Under the pieces are notes generated by a model. The model was given only the letters and a program-made list of their open reading frames with translations, ran no database searches and had not been told where the DNA came from. From Sphingobacteriia bacterium (GTDB lineage: Bacteria; Bacteroidota; Bacteroidia; Chitinophagales; Chitinophagaceae), in NCBI GenBank assembly GCA_947452295.1, contig CANGCK010000016.1:1-60982 (forward strand): a stretch of DNA of 60,982 bases. Direction: 5' to 3'. Shown piece after piece: positions 37,049 to 46,782 of this stretch. Numbering within the stretch: the stretch's first letter is position 1; every line of letters begins with the position of its first letter. The position numbers and the translations under genes were made by a program.

Positions 37049-37079
37049 TTGTCAGTTCAAATGTTGCTCCTTACCTTTG
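37049..37079 (+). promoter_or_regulatory. Bacteroidota promoter of the S10-spc ribosomal operon
   Basis: TTG at 37049-37051 and TACCTTTG at 37072-37079 are 20 bp apart. The -7 box ends 29 bp before the rpsJ ATG. It is the best candidate for the main promoter of the long ribosomal protein transcript. Confidence 0.78.
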
Positions 37080-37108
37080 CAACCCCAACGTAAAAATTGG
37101 TATTGGCT

Positions 37109-37414
37109 ATGTCTCAACGAATCAGAATTAAATTACAATCTTACGACCACACTCTGGTAGATAAGTCTGCAGAAAAGATCGTAAAAACAGTACGCAGTAC
37201 AGGTGCAGTAGTAACAGGTCCTATTCCTTTGCCTACACACAAAAGAATATTCACTGTATTACGTTCACCACACGTAAACAAAAAAAGTCGTGAACAATTT
37301 CAATTAGCTACGCATAAGCGTCTAATGGATATTTACACTTCTACATCCAAAACAGTAGATGCGTTGAGTAAGTTAGATCTTCCTTCAGGTGTGGAAGTTG
37401 AAATCAAAGCCTGA
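37109..37414 (+). CDS. rpsJ: 30S ribosomal protein S10 (uS10)
   Basis: A 101-residue head protein, also NusE in transcription antitermination. I chose ATG 37109 ([20 protein letters not shown]); an in-frame TTG four codons upstream does not fit the family N-terminus. [28 protein letters not shown] is the conserved loop. It leads the S10 operon, but a 289-bp gap separates it from rplC. Confidence 0.99.
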   Translation: MSQRIRIKLQSYDHTLVDKSAEKIVKTVRSTGAVVTGPIPLPTHKRIFTVLRSPHVNKKSREQFQLATHKRLMDIYTSTSKTVDALSKLDLPSGVEVEIKA

Positions 37415-37703
37415 TAAAATTTGTTACTCTCTCGAGAGAAGACAATTAGCTCTTAAAAAATATTCATCTGCCAATTTTGTTTACAAAAGAAAGCAGCTCT
37501 GATAAAAATACTACTAACGTCAATAAGATTTTAGTAAATAACATATAAACAGGCCCTTCGAGGTTTGTTTACTTCCGGTACTTCCACTTCTTAAGCATAG
37601 CTAAAGAAAACAACGGAAAAGGTCGGTAGCAAACAAGGATTGAATTCCACTTCATCGGTGGAATGTCCTCACAACCTCCTGCGGGGCATAAACCGCGAAA
37701 ACG
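37415..37703 (+). promoter_or_regulatory. 289-bp non-coding leader between rpsJ and rplC with hairpins
   Basis: No plausible gene is seen on either strand; one open minus-strand frame is only antisense to the rplC start. The region holds a palindrome TCTCTCGAGAGA (37428-37439), a hairpin ATTCCAC/GTGGAAT with a 7-nt loop (37644-37664), and a short GCGG/CCGC stem (37681-37696) just before the rplC ATG. The gap is far larger than the others in this operon, so a structured mRNA leader controlling the L3-L4 part of the operon is a reasonable inference. No known leader family was identified. Confidence 0.45.
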
Positions 37704-38321
37704 ATGAAAGGAATTATTGGTAAAAAAATCGGGATGACCAGCATCTTCGGCACTGATGGCAAGCAAACAGCTTGTACTATCATTGAAGCTGCTCCAAATA
37801 CCGTAACACAAATTAAAACACAGGAAACCGACGGTTATACTGCTGTTCAATTAGGATTCGGCGACAAGAAAGAAAAACACTCCACTAAAGCTGAATTAAA
37901 TCACTACGCAAAAGCACAAACTGCTGCTAAGAAATTTGTTAAAGAATTTCGTAACTATTCTATAGAAAAGAATTTAGGCGAGACTGTAACTGTTGAAATC
38001 TTCTCTGAAGGCGACAAAGTTGAAGTTGTTGGAACCACAAAAGGTAAAGGTTTCCAAGGTGTTGTAAAGCGCCATGGTTTCTCTGGTGTGGGTGAAGCTT
38101 CCCATGGTCAACACGATCGTCAACGTGCTCCCGGTTCAATCGGTGGTTCTTCTTATCCTTCAAGAGTTTTTAAAGGTATGAGAATGGCTGGTCGTATGGG
38201 TGGAGATCGCGTTAAAATGAAAGGCTTGAAAGTAGTTAAAATATTTCCTGAAAAGAACTACATTTTGATCAGCGGTTCAGTACCAGGTCATAATGGGTCA
38301 ATCGTTTTAATCCAGAAATAA
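37704..38321 (+). CDS. rplC: 50S ribosomal protein L3 (uL3)
   Basis: A 205-residue assembly-initiating 23S binder whose loop reaches the peptidyl-transferase centre. The start [15 protein letters not shown] and the loop [20 protein letters not shown] are family hallmarks. It follows the unusually long gap after rpsJ and precedes rplD by 22 bp. Confidence 0.99.
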   Translation: MKGIIGKKIGMTSIFGTDGKQTACTIIEAAPNTVTQIKTQETDGYTAVQLGFGDKKEKHSTKAELNHYAKAQTAAKKFVKEFRNYSIEKNLGETVTVEIFSEGDKVEVVGTTKGKGFQGVVKRHGFSGVGEASHGQHDRQRAPGSIGGSSYPSRVFKGMRMAGRMGGDRVKMKGLKVVKIFPEKNYILISGSVPGHNGSIVLIQK

Positions 38322-38343
38322 TCACGCTTTTAATTCAAAGATC

Positions 38344-38982
38344 ATGCAAGTAGATGTATTAAATATAAAAGGAACCAAAACAGGAAGAAAGGTAGAATTG
38401 CCGGAAGAAATTTTTGGTATCGAACCAAACGACCATGTAATTTATCTAGCAGTCAAACAATTTCTTGCTGCTCGTCGTTCTGGAACACATAAAGTTAAAA
38501 CCCGTGCTGAAGTGCAAGGGGCAAGCCGTAAATTGCATAAGCAAAAAGGTACTGGCGGCTCTCGTAAAGGTAATATCCGCAATCCTTTATATAAAGGTGG
38601 TGGTACTATATTCGGCCCCAAACCACATGCTTACGATTTTAAATTGAACCGTAAGGTGAAAGATCTTGCTAAAATTTCAGCTTTAAGTCACAAAGCAAAA
38701 GATAATGCAATCATCGTTATTGAAGAAGTTAGCTTTGATGCTCCAAAGACCAAACAAATGGTTGAAATTATGAGCAACCTTAAACTAGCTGATAAAAAAA
38801 CATTGATTGTTTTACCAGAATACAATGATAACTTATACTTAAGCACACGTAATGTGCCAAACATTGCCAGTACATTATTGGCTGATGTTAATACATACGA
38901 AATCATGAATGCAGATGTATTAGTTATTACAGAAAATACTGCTAAAATCTTTGTAGAAGAAGAAGCAGGAGCAGAAGCTTAA
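38344..38982 (+). CDS. rplD: 50S ribosomal protein L4 (uL4)
   Basis: A 212-residue protein lining the peptide exit tunnel. Its tunnel loop is clear in TRAEVQGASRKLHKQKGTGG and SRKGNIRNPLYKGGGTIFGP. In E. coli L4 autoregulates the S10 operon; whether it does so here is unknown, though the structured gap upstream of rplC makes that worth testing. rplW follows after 26 bp. Confidence 0.98.
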   Translation: MQVDVLNIKGTKTGRKVELPEEIFGIEPNDHVIYLAVKQFLAARRSGTHKVKTRAEVQGASRKLHKQKGTGGSRKGNIRNPLYKGGGTIFGPKPHAYDFKLNRKVKDLAKISALSHKAKDNAIIVIEEVSFDAPKTKQMVEIMSNLKLADKKTLIVLPEYNDNLYLSTRNVPNIASTLLADVNTYEIMNADVLVITENTAKIFVEEEAGAEA

Positions 38983-39008
38983 TTTAAGTAACGTTTCAAT
39001 AATAAAAA

Positions 39009-39308
39009 ATGAGACAGTCAGAAGTTTTAATAAAGCCTATTTTAACCGAAAAAGCAAATGCACAGCAAGATACGCTGAGAAGATATGCATTTAGAGTTAA
39101 TCGTAAGGCAAATAAATTAGAGATCAAAAAGGCAGTAGAAGAGTTTTATGGTGTAAATGTTATTGATGTGAATACAGCAGTAGCTCCAGGAAAAAATAAA
39201 GCTCGTTATACAAAAGCTGGATTTATTCAAGGAATGAAATCTGCTTACAAAAAAGCTTTTGTAACAGTAGCAGAAGGTGAAACAATTGATCTTTACGCAA
39301 ATATTTAA
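39009..39308 (+). CDS. rplW: 50S ribosomal protein L23 (uL23)
   Basis: A 99-residue protein at the tunnel exit that docks trigger factor and [22 protein letters not shown] and [31 protein letters not shown] are the conserved blocks. The order rplD-rplW-rplB is standard. Confidence 0.98.
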   Translation: MRQSEVLIKPILTEKANAQQDTLRRYAFRVNRKANKLEIKKAVEEFYGVNVIDVNTAVAPGKNKARYTKAGFIQGMKSAYKKAFVTVAEGETIDLYANI

Positions 39309-39352
39309 TTTATAGTTGCGGAGCTGAAAATTCCGCTTTTAAACAAATAACA

Positions 39353-40192
39353 ATGGCACTAAAAAAGTACAAACCAATTACAGCAGGAACACGTTGGAGA
39401 ATTGGTAATGCTTATGCTGAAATCACTACTAATAAACCCGAAAAAAGTTTATTAGAACCACAAAAAAACACAGCTGGACGTAACTCTCAAGGCCGTCGTG
39501 CAATGCGTTACATGGGTGGTGGTAATAAGCAGCACTATCGTATTATTGATTTTAAACGTAACAAAAGAGATATTTCAGCAACTGTTGTATCTATAGAATA
39601 CGATCCAAATCGTACAGCATTTATTGCTTTGTTACAATATACTGATGGTGAAAAAAGATACATTATTGCACCACAAGGTTTACAGGTTGGTGCGAACTTA
39701 ATAGCTGGTGATGCAGTAGCTCCTGAGATTGGTAATGCTTTATTGATGAAGAATATGCCATTAGGTACAATGATTCACAATATTGAATTACAACCTAATC
39801 AGGGTGGTAAAATGGTAAGAAGTGCTGGTACTTCTGCTCAATTAGCCAATAAGGAAGAAAAATATGCGGTATTAAAAATGCCTTCTGGTGAACTTAGAAA
39901 AGTGTTGATTAATTGTTATGCAACAGTAGGTGTTGTAAGTAATAGTGATCATAACTTAGAAACTGCTGGTAAAGCTGGAAAGAACAGATGGAAAGGTATT
40001 CGTCCAAGAGTTCGTGGTGTTGCCATGAACCCTGTAGATCACCCGATGGGAGGTGGTGAAGGTAGAGCATCTGGAGGTCATCCTAGAAGCAGAACCGGTA
40101 AATACGCTAAAGGTGAAAAAACTCGTACTAAAGGAAAAGGTAGCGATAAGTTAATCATCCAACGCAGAGACGGTAAAAAATTAGCTAAGTAA
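39353..40192 (+). CDS. rplB: 50S ribosomal protein L2 (uL2)
   Basis: A 279-residue, highly conserved 23S binder needed for subunit association and peptidyl transfer. [23 protein letters not shown] lies near the N-terminus, and [19 protein letters not shown] holds the invariant histidine near residue 230. The C-terminus is lysine/arginine-rich. Length and order are normal. Confidence 0.99.
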   Translation: MALKKYKPITAGTRWRIGNAYAEITTNKPEKSLLEPQKNTAGRNSQGRRAMRYMGGGNKQHYRIIDFKRNKRDISATVVSIEYDPNRTAFIALLQYTDGEKRYIIAPQGLQVGANLIAGDAVAPEIGNALLMKNMPLGTMIHNIELQPNQGGKMVRSAGTSAQLANKEEKYAVLKMPSGELRKVLINCYATVGVVSNSDHNLETAGKAGKNRWKGIRPRVRGVAMNPVDHPMGGGEGRASGGHPRSRTGKYAKGEKTRTKGKGSDKLIIQRRDGKKLAK

Positions 40193-40238
40193 TTAGCCTG
40201 AAACTAAATAACTAACAGACCAGTAAACAAAATTAATT

Positions 40239-40508
40239 ATGGGTCGTTCGATTAAAAAAGGTCCTTACGTAGACGCCAATTTAGAAGGTAAAGTATTTGC
40301 AATCAATGATGGCAAGGTGAAGAAAAATGTTATCAAAACCTGGAGCCGTCGCAGCACTATTACCCCTGATTTTGTGGGACACACTTTTGCAGTGCACAAC
40401 GGTAACAAGTTTATCCCAGTTTATGTAACAGAATTCATGGTTGGTCACAAATTAGGTGAATTTGCACCAACCAGAAATTTCAGAGGACACGCAGGAACTA
40501 AAAAATAA
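40239..40508 (+). CDS. rpsS: 30S ribosomal protein S19 (uS19)
   Basis: An 89-residue head protein near the A-site finger. [41 protein letters not shown] and [17 protein letters not shown] are fully typical. It sits in the usual place between rplB and rplV. Confidence 0.99.
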   Translation: MGRSIKKGPYVDANLEGKVFAINDGKVKKNVIKTWSRRSTITPDFVGHTFAVHNGNKFIPVYVTEFMVGHKLGEFAPTRNFRGHAGTKK

Positions 40509-40576
40509 ATAGTTAATAGGGAAGGTTCTTTATTAATGTAAAAGAATACTGAACTGATAACTTCAAACAAAAAAAA

Positions 40577-40924
40577 ATGGAAGCAGTAGCTAAACTGAAC
40601 AATTATCCAACAGGGCCGCGTAAGATGCGCCTGTTAGCCGATGTGATCCGTGGGATGGAAGTAGAAAAAGCCCTGGCTATTTTAGAATTTCACCCTCAAC
40701 ACAATGCCGTACCTTTGGCAAAATTGTTGAAGAGTGCAATCAGTAACTGGGAGCAAAAAAACAATGGCGCAAGTGCTGCCGATAGCAGCTTGATCGTAAA
40801 AACTGTATTTGTTGATGGTGGAAGAGTGTTGAAGCGTATGCGCCCTGCCCCACAAGGACGTGGATACAGAGTACGTAAGCGTAGCAATCATGTAACATTA
40901 ATCGTAGATTCTAAAACTAATTAG
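40577..40924 (+). CDS. rplV: 50S ribosomal protein L22 (uL22)
   Basis: A 115-residue exit-tunnel protein. Conserved parts are [21 protein letters not shown] and the C-terminal hairpin [21 protein letters not shown], whose tip faces the macrolide site. No loop insertion or deletion of the kind tied to macrolide resistance is apparent. It precedes rpsC by 12 bp. Confidence 0.98.
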   Translation: MEAVAKLNNYPTGPRKMRLLADVIRGMEVEKALAILEFHPQHNAVPLAKLLKSAISNWEQKNNGASAADSSLIVKTVFVDGGRVLKRMRPAPQGRGYRVRKRSNHVTLIVDSKTN

Positions 40925-40936
40925 TAAAACCATTAT

Positions 40937-41707
40937 ATGGGTCAGAAAGCAAATCCGATTGGTAACAGGTTAGGCATCATCAGAGGATGGGATAGTAACT
41001 GGTATGGTAGTAAAAAAGACTATGCTACTAAGTTAATTGAAGATCATAAGATCAGAACTTACCTGAATGCCCGTATCAACAAAGGTGGTATCGCAAAAAT
41101 TGTTATTGAGCGTACACTTGGTAAATTAATAGTAACTATTCATACTTCTAAGCCAGGTATTATTATTGGTAAAGGTGGTAATGAAGTTGATCGTATCAAA
41201 GAAGAACTTAAGAAGTTAACAGGTAAAGAAGATGTTCAGATTAATATTCTAGAAATTCGTCGTCCTGAACTTGATGCTACTATTGTTGGAGATACAATCG
41301 CTCGTCAAATCGAAAACAGAATTAACTTTAAACGTGCTACTAAAATGGCTATTGCCTCTACACTTCGTATGGGTGCAGAAGGCATTAAGGTTAAATTAAG
41401 TGGTCGTTTAGGTGGCGCAGAAATTGCCCGTAGTGAAGAGTTTAAACAAGGTCGAACTCCTTTACATACATTTCGTATGGATATTGATTATGCCAATGTT
41501 TTTGCACAAACAGTTTATGGAAAAATTGGTATAAAAGTATGGATTTGTAAAGGTGAAGTACTTGCTAAACGTGAATTGAACCCTAATTTTGTTGGTGGTA
41601 AAAATGAAGGCAACGATAGAAGACCAGGTGGTGATGATAGAAGACAGGGTGGAGGTGACAGAAGAGATGATAGAAGAGGTGGAGGTAGAGGAGAGCGCAG
41701 AAATTAA
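40937..41707 (+). CDS. rpsC: 30S ribosomal protein S3 (uS3) with an RGG/DRR tail
   Basis: A 256-residue protein at the mRNA entry site. It starts [20 protein letters not shown]; the type II KH domain has [12 protein letters not shown] (GxxG loop GKGG); the C-terminal domain ends with the [13 protein letters not shown] block. After about residue 220 it carries a roughly 35-residue low-complexity tail of DRR, GGD and GGG units (for example [20 protein letters not shown]). E. coli S3 has 233 residues and a different tail. The extra tail may touch mRNA; that is inference. Confidence 0.98.
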   Translation: MGQKANPIGNRLGIIRGWDSNWYGSKKDYATKLIEDHKIRTYLNARINKGGIAKIVIERTLGKLIVTIHTSKPGIIIGKGGNEVDRIKEELKKLTGKEDVQINILEIRRPELDATIVGDTIARQIENRINFKRATKMAIASTLRMGAEGIKVKLSGRLGGAEIARSEEFKQGRTPLHTFRMDIDYANVFAQTVYGKIGIKVWICKGEVLAKRELNPNFVGGKNEGNDRRPGGDDRRQGGGDRRDDRRGGGRGERRN

Positions 41708-41764
41708 TAATTATAAAGTTTTAATTAACTGTGAACTTAGGTTCATAGACCAAAAAACTAAAGA

Positions 41765-42184
41765 ATGTTACAGCCGAAAAGAAGCAAACATAGGAAGCAG
41801 CAAAAAGGACGCATTCGCGAAGTTGCAAAGCGTGGAACTGCTATATCATTTGGATCTTTTGCATTAAAAGCATTAGAACCAATTTGGTTAACTAATCGTC
41901 AGATTGAATCTGCCCGTCAGGCAATGACACGTGCTATGAAACGTGAAGGAAATGTTTGGATTAGAATTTTTCCTGATAAAATAATTACTCGTAAGCCTGC
42001 TGAGGTTAGGATGGGTAAAGGTAAAGGTAATCCAGAATTTTGGGCTGCTGTGGTTGAACCAGGACGTATTATCTTTGAATGTGATGGCGTTACAGAAGCT
42101 GTTGCTAAAGAAGCTATGGGTCTAGCTGCACAAAAATTACCAATTGCTACGAAATTCATCGTTAGAAGAGATTTGCAAGCATAA
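41765..42184 (+). CDS. rplP: 50S ribosomal protein L16 (uL16)
   Basis: A 139-residue late-assembling protein at the A-site tRNA elbow. [21 protein letters not shown] and [21 protein letters not shown] are hallmarks. It follows rpsC after 57 bp and precedes rpmC by 19 bp. Confidence 0.98.
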   Translation: MLQPKRSKHRKQQKGRIREVAKRGTAISFGSFALKALEPIWLTNRQIESARQAMTRAMKREGNVWIRIFPDKIITRKPAEVRMGKGKGNPEFWAAVVEPGRIIFECDGVTEAVAKEAMGLAAQKLPIATKFIVRRDLQA

Positions 42185-42203
42185 ACTAAAAAAAGAAATT
42201 GCA

Positions 42204-42419
42204 ATGGCTAATAAAAAAGCATACGAATTCAATAAAAATCTAAAAGATCTTAGTATAGAAGATCTTAAGGTAAAGATTCAAGAAGATCAATTGAGATTAA
42301 AAAAATTGGAATTTGCTCACGCAATTTCTCCACTTGAAAATCCAATGAATATTCGCAGTCTTCGTAGAGATGTTGCCCGTTTAAAAACGGAATTGAAGAA
42401 AAAAGAAATGGGTATTTAA
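42204..42419 (+). CDS. rpmC: 50S ribosomal protein L29 (uL29)
   Basis: A 71-residue two-helix protein at the tunnel exit. The ATG at 42204 ([21 protein letters not shown]) is preferred; an in-frame upstream ATG lies inside rplP. The C-terminal helix [28 protein letters not shown] is conserved. Confidence 0.97.
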   Translation: MANKKAYEFNKNLKDLSIEDLKVKIQEDQLRLKKLEFAHAISPLENPMNIRSLRRDVARLKTELKKKEMGI

Positions 42420-42436
42420 ACCATAAATTAAACACA

Positions 42437-42694
42437 ATGGCTGAAAGAAATTTGCGCAAAACAAGGACAGGGATCGTTACCAGCGATAAAATGGACAAAA
42501 CCATCACTGTTGCTGTTGAAAGAAAAGTAAAACACCCTATCTACGGTAAATTCGTAAAGAAAACAACTAAATTCCATGCTCATGATGAAAAAAGTGAGTG
42601 CACAATTGGTGATGTGGTAAAAATCATGGAAACTCGTCCGCTTAGTAAAACAAAGCGTTGGAGATTAGTTGAAGTAATTGAAAAAGCGAAATAG
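42437..42694 (+). CDS. rpsQ: 30S ribosomal protein S17 (uS17)
   Basis: An 85-residue OB-fold 16S binder. [40 protein letters not shown] and the C-terminal [21 protein letters not shown] match the family. It starts 17 bp after rpmC; rplN follows after an 88-bp gap. Confidence 0.98.
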   Translation: MAERNLRKTRTGIVTSDKMDKTITVAVERKVKHPIYGKFVKKTTKFHAHDEKSECTIGDVVKIMETRPLSKTKRWRLVEVIEKAK

Positions 42695-42782
42695 GTTAAG
42701 CACTTGATTTATTCAAGTTGCAAACAAAGTATAGTATAAACTGCTCAAAGTGTAAAAACTAAGAGCCCAAAGCTTAAATAAA

Positions 42783-43151
42783 ATGATTCAGCAAGAAAGC
42801 AGATTAAATGTAGCTGACAATAGTGGTGCTAAAGAAGTGCTTTGTATTAAGGTTCTTGGTAACAGTGGACAAGATTATGCTAAAATTGGCGATAAAATTG
42901 TTGTAACTGTTAAGGATGCTATCCCTGCGGGTGGTGTTAAGAAAGGAACAGTATCTAAAGCGGTTATTGTTCGTACCAAAAACAAACTTCGCAGAAAAGA
43001 TGGTTCTTACATCCGTTTTGATGACAACGCTGTTGTATTGTTAAACAATTCAGATGAACCAAGAGGCACACGTATATTCGGACCTGTAGCAAGAGAATTA
43101 CGTGATAAAGGGTACATGAAAATTATTTCTCTTGCTCCTGAAGTATTATAA
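42783..43151 (+). CDS. rplN: 50S ribosomal protein L14 (uL14)
   Basis: A 122-residue protein at the subunit interface, also the docking site of the silencing factor Rsf[27 protein letters not shown] and [29 protein letters not shown] are invariant in type. It precedes rplX by 22 bp. Confidence 0.99.
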   Translation: MIQQESRLNVADNSGAKEVLCIKVLGNSGQDYAKIGDKIVVTVKDAIPAGGVKKGTVSKAVIVRTKNKLRRKDGSYIRFDDNAVVLLNNSDEPRGTRIFGPVARELRDKGYMKIISLAPEVL

Positions 43152-43173
43152 AAAAAGCTAAAAGCTAAATAAA

Positions 43174-43512
43174 ATGAGTACAAGATTTAAACCCAAATTC
43201 AACATCAAAAAAGGAGATACTGTTGTGGTAATCGCCGGTGATGATAAGGATTTGAAAAAGCCAAGAACGGTTTTGGAAGTTATTGTTGATAAAGGTCGTG
43301 TAGTTGTTGAAGGTGTGAACATTGTAACTAAACACACAAAACCATCTGCTCAAAACACTAAAGGTGGCATCGTTAAAGTAGAAGCTCCAGTTAACATCAG
43401 CAATGTACAGTTGTGGGATGCTAAGAAAAGTGTTCCTACTAAAGTGAAGCGTACCCGTGAAAATGGTAAATTAATACGTGTATCTAAAAAATCTGGGGAG
43501 GTAATCAAATAA
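43174..43512 (+). CDS. rplX: 50S ribosomal protein L24 (uL24)
   Basis: A 112-residue KOW-domain protein that starts 50S assembly. [25 protein letters not shown] is the KOW motif; [26 protein letters not shown] follows. Its TAA stop shares one base with the rplE ATG, so translation is coupled. Confidence 0.98.
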   Translation: MSTRFKPKFNIKKGDTVVVIAGDDKDLKKPRTVLEVIVDKGRVVVEGVNIVTKHTKPSAQNTKGGIVKVEAPVNISNVQLWDAKKSVPTKVKRTRENGKLIRVSKKSGEVIK

Positions 43513-44081
43513 TGAGTACTGAAAATTATACACCAAGATTAGCAGCTAAGTATAGCAAAGATGTTGTACCTGCTTTAATGAAGAAGTTTGCTTATAAAAC
43601 CATTATGCAAGCTCCTAAATTAGAAAAAATTTGTATCAACCGCGGTGTTAACGGAGCGGTAACTGATAAAAAATTAATTGATATCGCAGTAGAAGAGCTT
43701 AATACCATCACTGGACAAAAAGCTGTTCCTACATTGTCTAAAAAAGATATTTCTAACTTTAAGTTACGTAAAGGAATGCCAATTGGTGCTCGTGTAACTT
43801 TGAGAGGCGAAAAGATGTATGAATTTTTAGATAGATTGGTTTCTGTTGCATTACCTCGTGTACGTGACTTCAAAGGAATAAGTGATAAAGCTTTTGATGG
43901 TAGAGGTAACTATACTTTAGGTGTTACTGAGCAAATCATTTTCCCTGAAATCGATATCGATAAAGTAAATAAAATTACTGGGTTAGATATCACTTTTGTT
44001 ACAAGTGCCAATACCAATGAAGAAGCATACGAATTGCTTAAAGAAATGGGTATGCCATTTAAAGGAACTAAGAAAGATTAA
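43512..44081 (+). CDS. rplE: 50S ribosomal protein L5 (uL5)
   Basis: A 189-residue 5S rRNA-binding protein of the central protuberance. [48 protein letters not shown] and [30 protein letters not shown] are conserved. It overlaps rplX by one base and precedes rpsN by 24 bp. Confidence 0.99.
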   Translation: MSTENYTPRLAAKYSKDVVPALMKKFAYKTIMQAPKLEKICINRGVNGAVTDKKLIDIAVEELNTITGQKAVPTLSKKDISNFKLRKGMPIGARVTLRGEKMYEFLDRLVSVALPRVRDFKGISDKAFDGRGNYTLGVTEQIIFPEIDIDKVNKITGLDITFVTSANTNEEAYELLKEMGMPFKGTKKD

Positions 44082-44105
44082 TTAAAAACATAATTACACA
44101 TTATT

Positions 44106-44375
44106 ATGGCAAAAGAATCAGTTAAAGCCAGACAAAGAAAGCGCGAAAAAATGGTAGCTCAATATGCTGAAAAGAGAGCCGCTTTAAAAGCAGCTGGCGA
44201 TTACGCAGCATTAGATTTATTACCTAAAAATGCTTCTCCGGTACGATTAAAGAACCGTTGTCAGCTTACAGGAAGACCTAAAGGTTATATGCGTTATTTT
44301 GGTCTTTCTAGGGTTATCTTCCGCGATATGGCATTAAATGGAATGATTCCCGGTGTAAAAAAAGCAAGCTGGTAA
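44106..44375 (+). CDS. rpsN: 30S ribosomal protein S14 (uS14), zinc-free long form
   Basis: An 89-residue S14. [20 protein letters not shown] is the signature block. Only one cysteine is present and there are no CxxC pairs, so this is the long zinc-independent (C-minus) form. In zinc-poor conditions some bacteria swap forms, but only this one is seen here. It sits in its usual spc-operon place. Confidence 0.98.
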   Translation: MAKESVKARQRKREKMVAQYAEKRAALKAAGDYAALDLLPKNASPVRLKNRCQLTGRPKGYMRYFGLSRVIFRDMALNGMIPGVKKASW

Positions 44376-44423
44376 TTTTACCCGCTAGTAAACAAAATTT
44401 AGAACTAGTATAATTAAAATAAT

Positions 44424-44822
44424 ATGGTAACTGATCCTATAGCAGACTTCTTAACTAGAATTCGTAACGCTCAGTTGGCTGGTCACAGACTGGTTGAAAT
44501 TCCTGCTTCTAATTTAAAAAAGCGTATGACCGAGATTTTATATGATCAAGGCTATATTCTTAAATATAAATTTGAAGACGATAACAAGCAAGGGCTTATT
44601 AAAATAGCATTGAAATATGATGCTGCTTCTAAGCAACCAGCTATCCGTTCTTTAGAAAGAGTTAGTCGCCCTGGTTTACGTCAATACGCAAAACCTGCCG
44701 AAATAAAACGTGTAATTAATGGTTTAGGTGTTGCTATCTTAAGTACTTCTAAGGGAGTATTAACCGATAAGCAAGCTAAAGCTCAAAACGTTGGCGGTGA
44801 AGTATTGTGTTATATTTCTTAA
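44424..44822 (+). CDS. rpsH: 30S ribosomal protein S8 (uS8)
   Basis: A 132-residue 16S central-domain binder. MVTDPIADFLTRIRNAQ at the start and RPGLRQYAKPAEIKRVINGLGVAILSTSKGVLTDKQAKAQNVGGEVLCYIS at the end are typical, though the usual GIxxxSTSxGxMTDxxAR appears here as AILSTSKGVLTDKQAK. In E. coli S8 represses the spc operon. rplF follows after 78 bp. Confidence 0.98.
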   Translation: MVTDPIADFLTRIRNAQLAGHRLVEIPASNLKKRMTEILYDQGYILKYKFEDDNKQGLIKIALKYDAASKQPAIRSLERVSRPGLRQYAKPAEIKRVINGLGVAILSTSKGVLTDKQAKAQNVGGEVLCYIS

Positions 44823-44900
44823 ATAAATTATTTCCGACAATTAAGCCTCTTAGTCGTGGCTGAACACGGAATATTGTAATCATAAATTTAAAAATCGACT

Positions 44901-45455
44901 ATGTCTCGTATAGGTAAACAACCAGTAGTTATTCCAAATGGTGTTACTTTTTCTGTTAGTTCCGAAAATGTAGTTACAGTTAAAGGACCAAAAGGCGAAT
45001 TAACACAAGCTATTGATAGAGATATCAATGTAGAATTTAAAGATGGCCAAGTAATTTTTACTCGTCCTACAGATCAAATTCGTCATCGTGCTATGCACGG
45101 TTTGTACCGTGCATTAGTAGGCAACTTAGTAAAAGGGGTTACTGATGGTTACAAAAAAGAATTAGAGTTAGTAGGGGTAGGTTTTAAAGCTGCTAACACT
45201 GGAAATATTTTAGATCTTGCTTTAGGATATTCTCATAATATTATTTTTGAAGTGCCTAATGAGTTAAAAGTTACTACTACAACTGAAAAAGGCCAAAATC
45301 CTAAAATATTTTTAGAAGGTATCGACAAACAATTAATTGGTCAAGTTGCTGCTAAATTACGTAGCCTGCGTAAGCCTGAGCCATACAAAGGAAAAGGTGT
45401 TAAGTATGCTGGTGAAATTCTAAGAAGAAAAGCAGGTAAAGCAGCTGGTAAATAA
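44901..45455 (+). CDS. rplF: 50S ribosomal protein L6 (uL6)
   Basis: A 184-residue protein near the sarcin-ricin loop and factor-binding site. MSRIGKQPVVIPNGVTFS, VKGPKGEL and the C-terminal RKPEPYKGKGVKYAGEILRRKAGKAAGK are conserved. It precedes rplR by 51 bp. Confidence 0.99.
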   Translation: MSRIGKQPVVIPNGVTFSVSSENVVTVKGPKGELTQAIDRDINVEFKDGQVIFTRPTDQIRHRAMHGLYRALVGNLVKGVTDGYKKELELVGVGFKAANTGNILDLALGYSHNIIFEVPNELKVTTTTEKGQNPKIFLEGIDKQLIGQVAAKLRSLRKPEPYKGKGVKYAGEILRRKAGKAAGK

Positions 45456-45506
45456 TAAATAGTTAACTTAACTTCCGGCAGAATCGGATGTTTTAAATAA
45501 AATAGA

Positions 45507-45857
45507 ATGAGTAAATTAATACAAAGGCAAAAAATCAGATACCGTATACGTAAAAAAGTAGTAGGTACACCTGCAAAACCCCGCCTAGCAGTATATAGAA
45601 GTAATGCAGAGATTTATGCTCAATTAATTGATGATGAAAACGGCGTAACATTAACTGCTTCATCTTCTAGAGATAAAGATATTGCGGCACAAAAAATTAC
45701 AAAAACTGAAAAGTCTAAATTAGTAGGTGCTTCTGTAGCTACTAAAGCTAAGGCTTTAGGAATAGAAACATGTGTTTTTGATAGAGGTGGTAATCTTTAT
45801 CATGGTAGAGTAAAGTCTGTTGCTGACGGAGCAAGAGAAGGCGGACTTCAATTTTAA
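45507..45857 (+). CDS. rplR: 50S ribosomal protein L18 (uL18)
   Basis: A 116-residue 5S rRNA binder. RIRKKVVGTPAKPRLAVYRSNAEIYAQLIDD and FDRGGNLYHGRVKSVADGAREGGLQF are family signatures. rpsE follows after 29 bp. Confidence 0.98.
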   Translation: MSKLIQRQKIRYRIRKKVVGTPAKPRLAVYRSNAEIYAQLIDDENGVTLTASSSRDKDIAAQKITKTEKSKLVGASVATKAKALGIETCVFDRGGNLYHGRVKSVADGAREGGLQF

Positions 45858-45886
45858 TTTGCTAACATCAATCAATCGCTCAATAA

Positions 45887-46408
45887 ATGTCTAAAGTAAG
45901 CGTAAATAAAGTAAAAGCGGGTGGCGACATCGAACTGAAGGATAAGGTAGTTGCCATTAACCGTGTGGTTAAAACCACAAAGGGTGGTCGTACATTCAGC
46001 TTTTCAGCACTAGTAGTAGTGGGTAATGAAAATGGTGTAGTTGGACAAGGTTTAGGTAAAGCTAAAGAAGTACAAGAAGCAATTGCAAAAGGTATAGAAG
46101 ATGCTAAGAAAAACTTAGTGAAAGTACCTGTAATGCACGGAACTATTCCACATGATCAGTGGGCTAAAGAAGGCGCAGCAAAAGTGTTGATTAAACCTGC
46201 TGCTCATGGAGCGGGTGTAATCGCAGGAGGTAGCATGCGTGCTGTTCTTGAAAGCGCTGGTATTACCGACGTTTTGGCTAAAAGTTTAGGATCTGCTAAC
46301 CCACATAACGTGGTTAAAGCAACAATCAAAGCTTTAAGTCTTCTAAGAGAACCTGTTCAAGTTGCTAAAGGTCGTACCATTAAACTTACAAAAGTTTTTA
46401 ACGGATAA
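45887..46408 (+). CDS. rpsE: 30S ribosomal protein S5 (uS5)
   Basis: A 173-residue protein involved in decoding fidelity and mRNA unwinding. The N-terminal dsRNA-like domain includes [21 protein letters not shown] and [13 protein letters not shown]; the C-terminal domain includes [19 protein letters not shown] text ([18 protein letters not shown]) and [22 protein letters not shown]. Order before rpmD is standard. Confidence 0.98.
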   Translation: MSKVSVNKVKAGGDIELKDKVVAINRVVKTTKGGRTFSFSALVVVGNENGVVGQGLGKAKEVQEAIAKGIEDAKKNLVKVPVMHGTIPHDQWAKEGAAKVLIKPAAHGAGVIAGGSMRAVLESAGITDVLAKSLGSANPHNVVKATIKALSLLREPVQVAKGRTIKLTKVFNG

Positions 46409-46468
46409 TATTACAACATGGGTTATATACCTTTTAAGGTTTGATAATCTATTTTCAATACATTAGTT

Positions 46469-46651
46469 ATGAAAAAAATTAGAATAACACAAGTGAAGAG
46501 CGGTATCGACAGATCTGAGCGTCAAAAACAAACATTGATTGCTTTAGGTTTGAAAAAATTAAACGCCTCTAAAGAAGTAGATGCTACACCTCAAATACTT
46601 GGAATGGTTAATAAAGTTAGCCATTTGATTAAAGTAGAAGAACTAGCCTAA
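46469..46651 (+). CDS. rpmD: 50S ribosomal protein L30 (uL30)
   Basis: A 60-residue protein. KIRITQVKSGIDRSERQKQTLIALGLKKLN is the conserved core. A perfect 14-bp hairpin lies between it and rplO, so expression of the downstream genes may be partly separated here. Confidence 0.97.
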   Translation: MKKIRITQVKSGIDRSERQKQTLIALGLKKLNASKEVDATPQILGMVNKVSHLIKVEELA

Positions 46652-46672
46652 TAATTGCTTATTTTTGAAATC

Positions 46673-46718
46673 TAAAAATTGTAATTCAATCATTTAATTG
46701 GTTTAATTACAATTTTTA
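46673..46718 (+). terminator. Hairpin between rpmD and rplO, possible attenuator
   Basis: A perfect 14-bp AT-rich stem (TAAAAATTGTAATT paired with AATTACAATTTTTA) has an 18-nt loop, and a T-rich stretch (TTTCTGTTTTTT) begins nearby. It lies 21 bp after rpmD, inside a run of essential genes, so full termination is unlikely and partial attenuation or RNA processing is more plausible. Confidence 0.5.
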
Positions 46719-46782
46719 GTTTCTGTTTTTTAATAATCATGCGAGGGGTTATGATACCCCGTAAGTTCAAAATCATTTAAAT

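Noticed and set aside
37569..37850. 93-residue minus-strand gene over the rplC leader
   Set aside because: It overlaps the start of rplC in antisense, has odd composition and no recognisable domain.
41589..41867. 92-residue gene overlapping rpsC and rplP
   Set aside because: It is an out-of-frame reading of the S3 tail and the L16 start.
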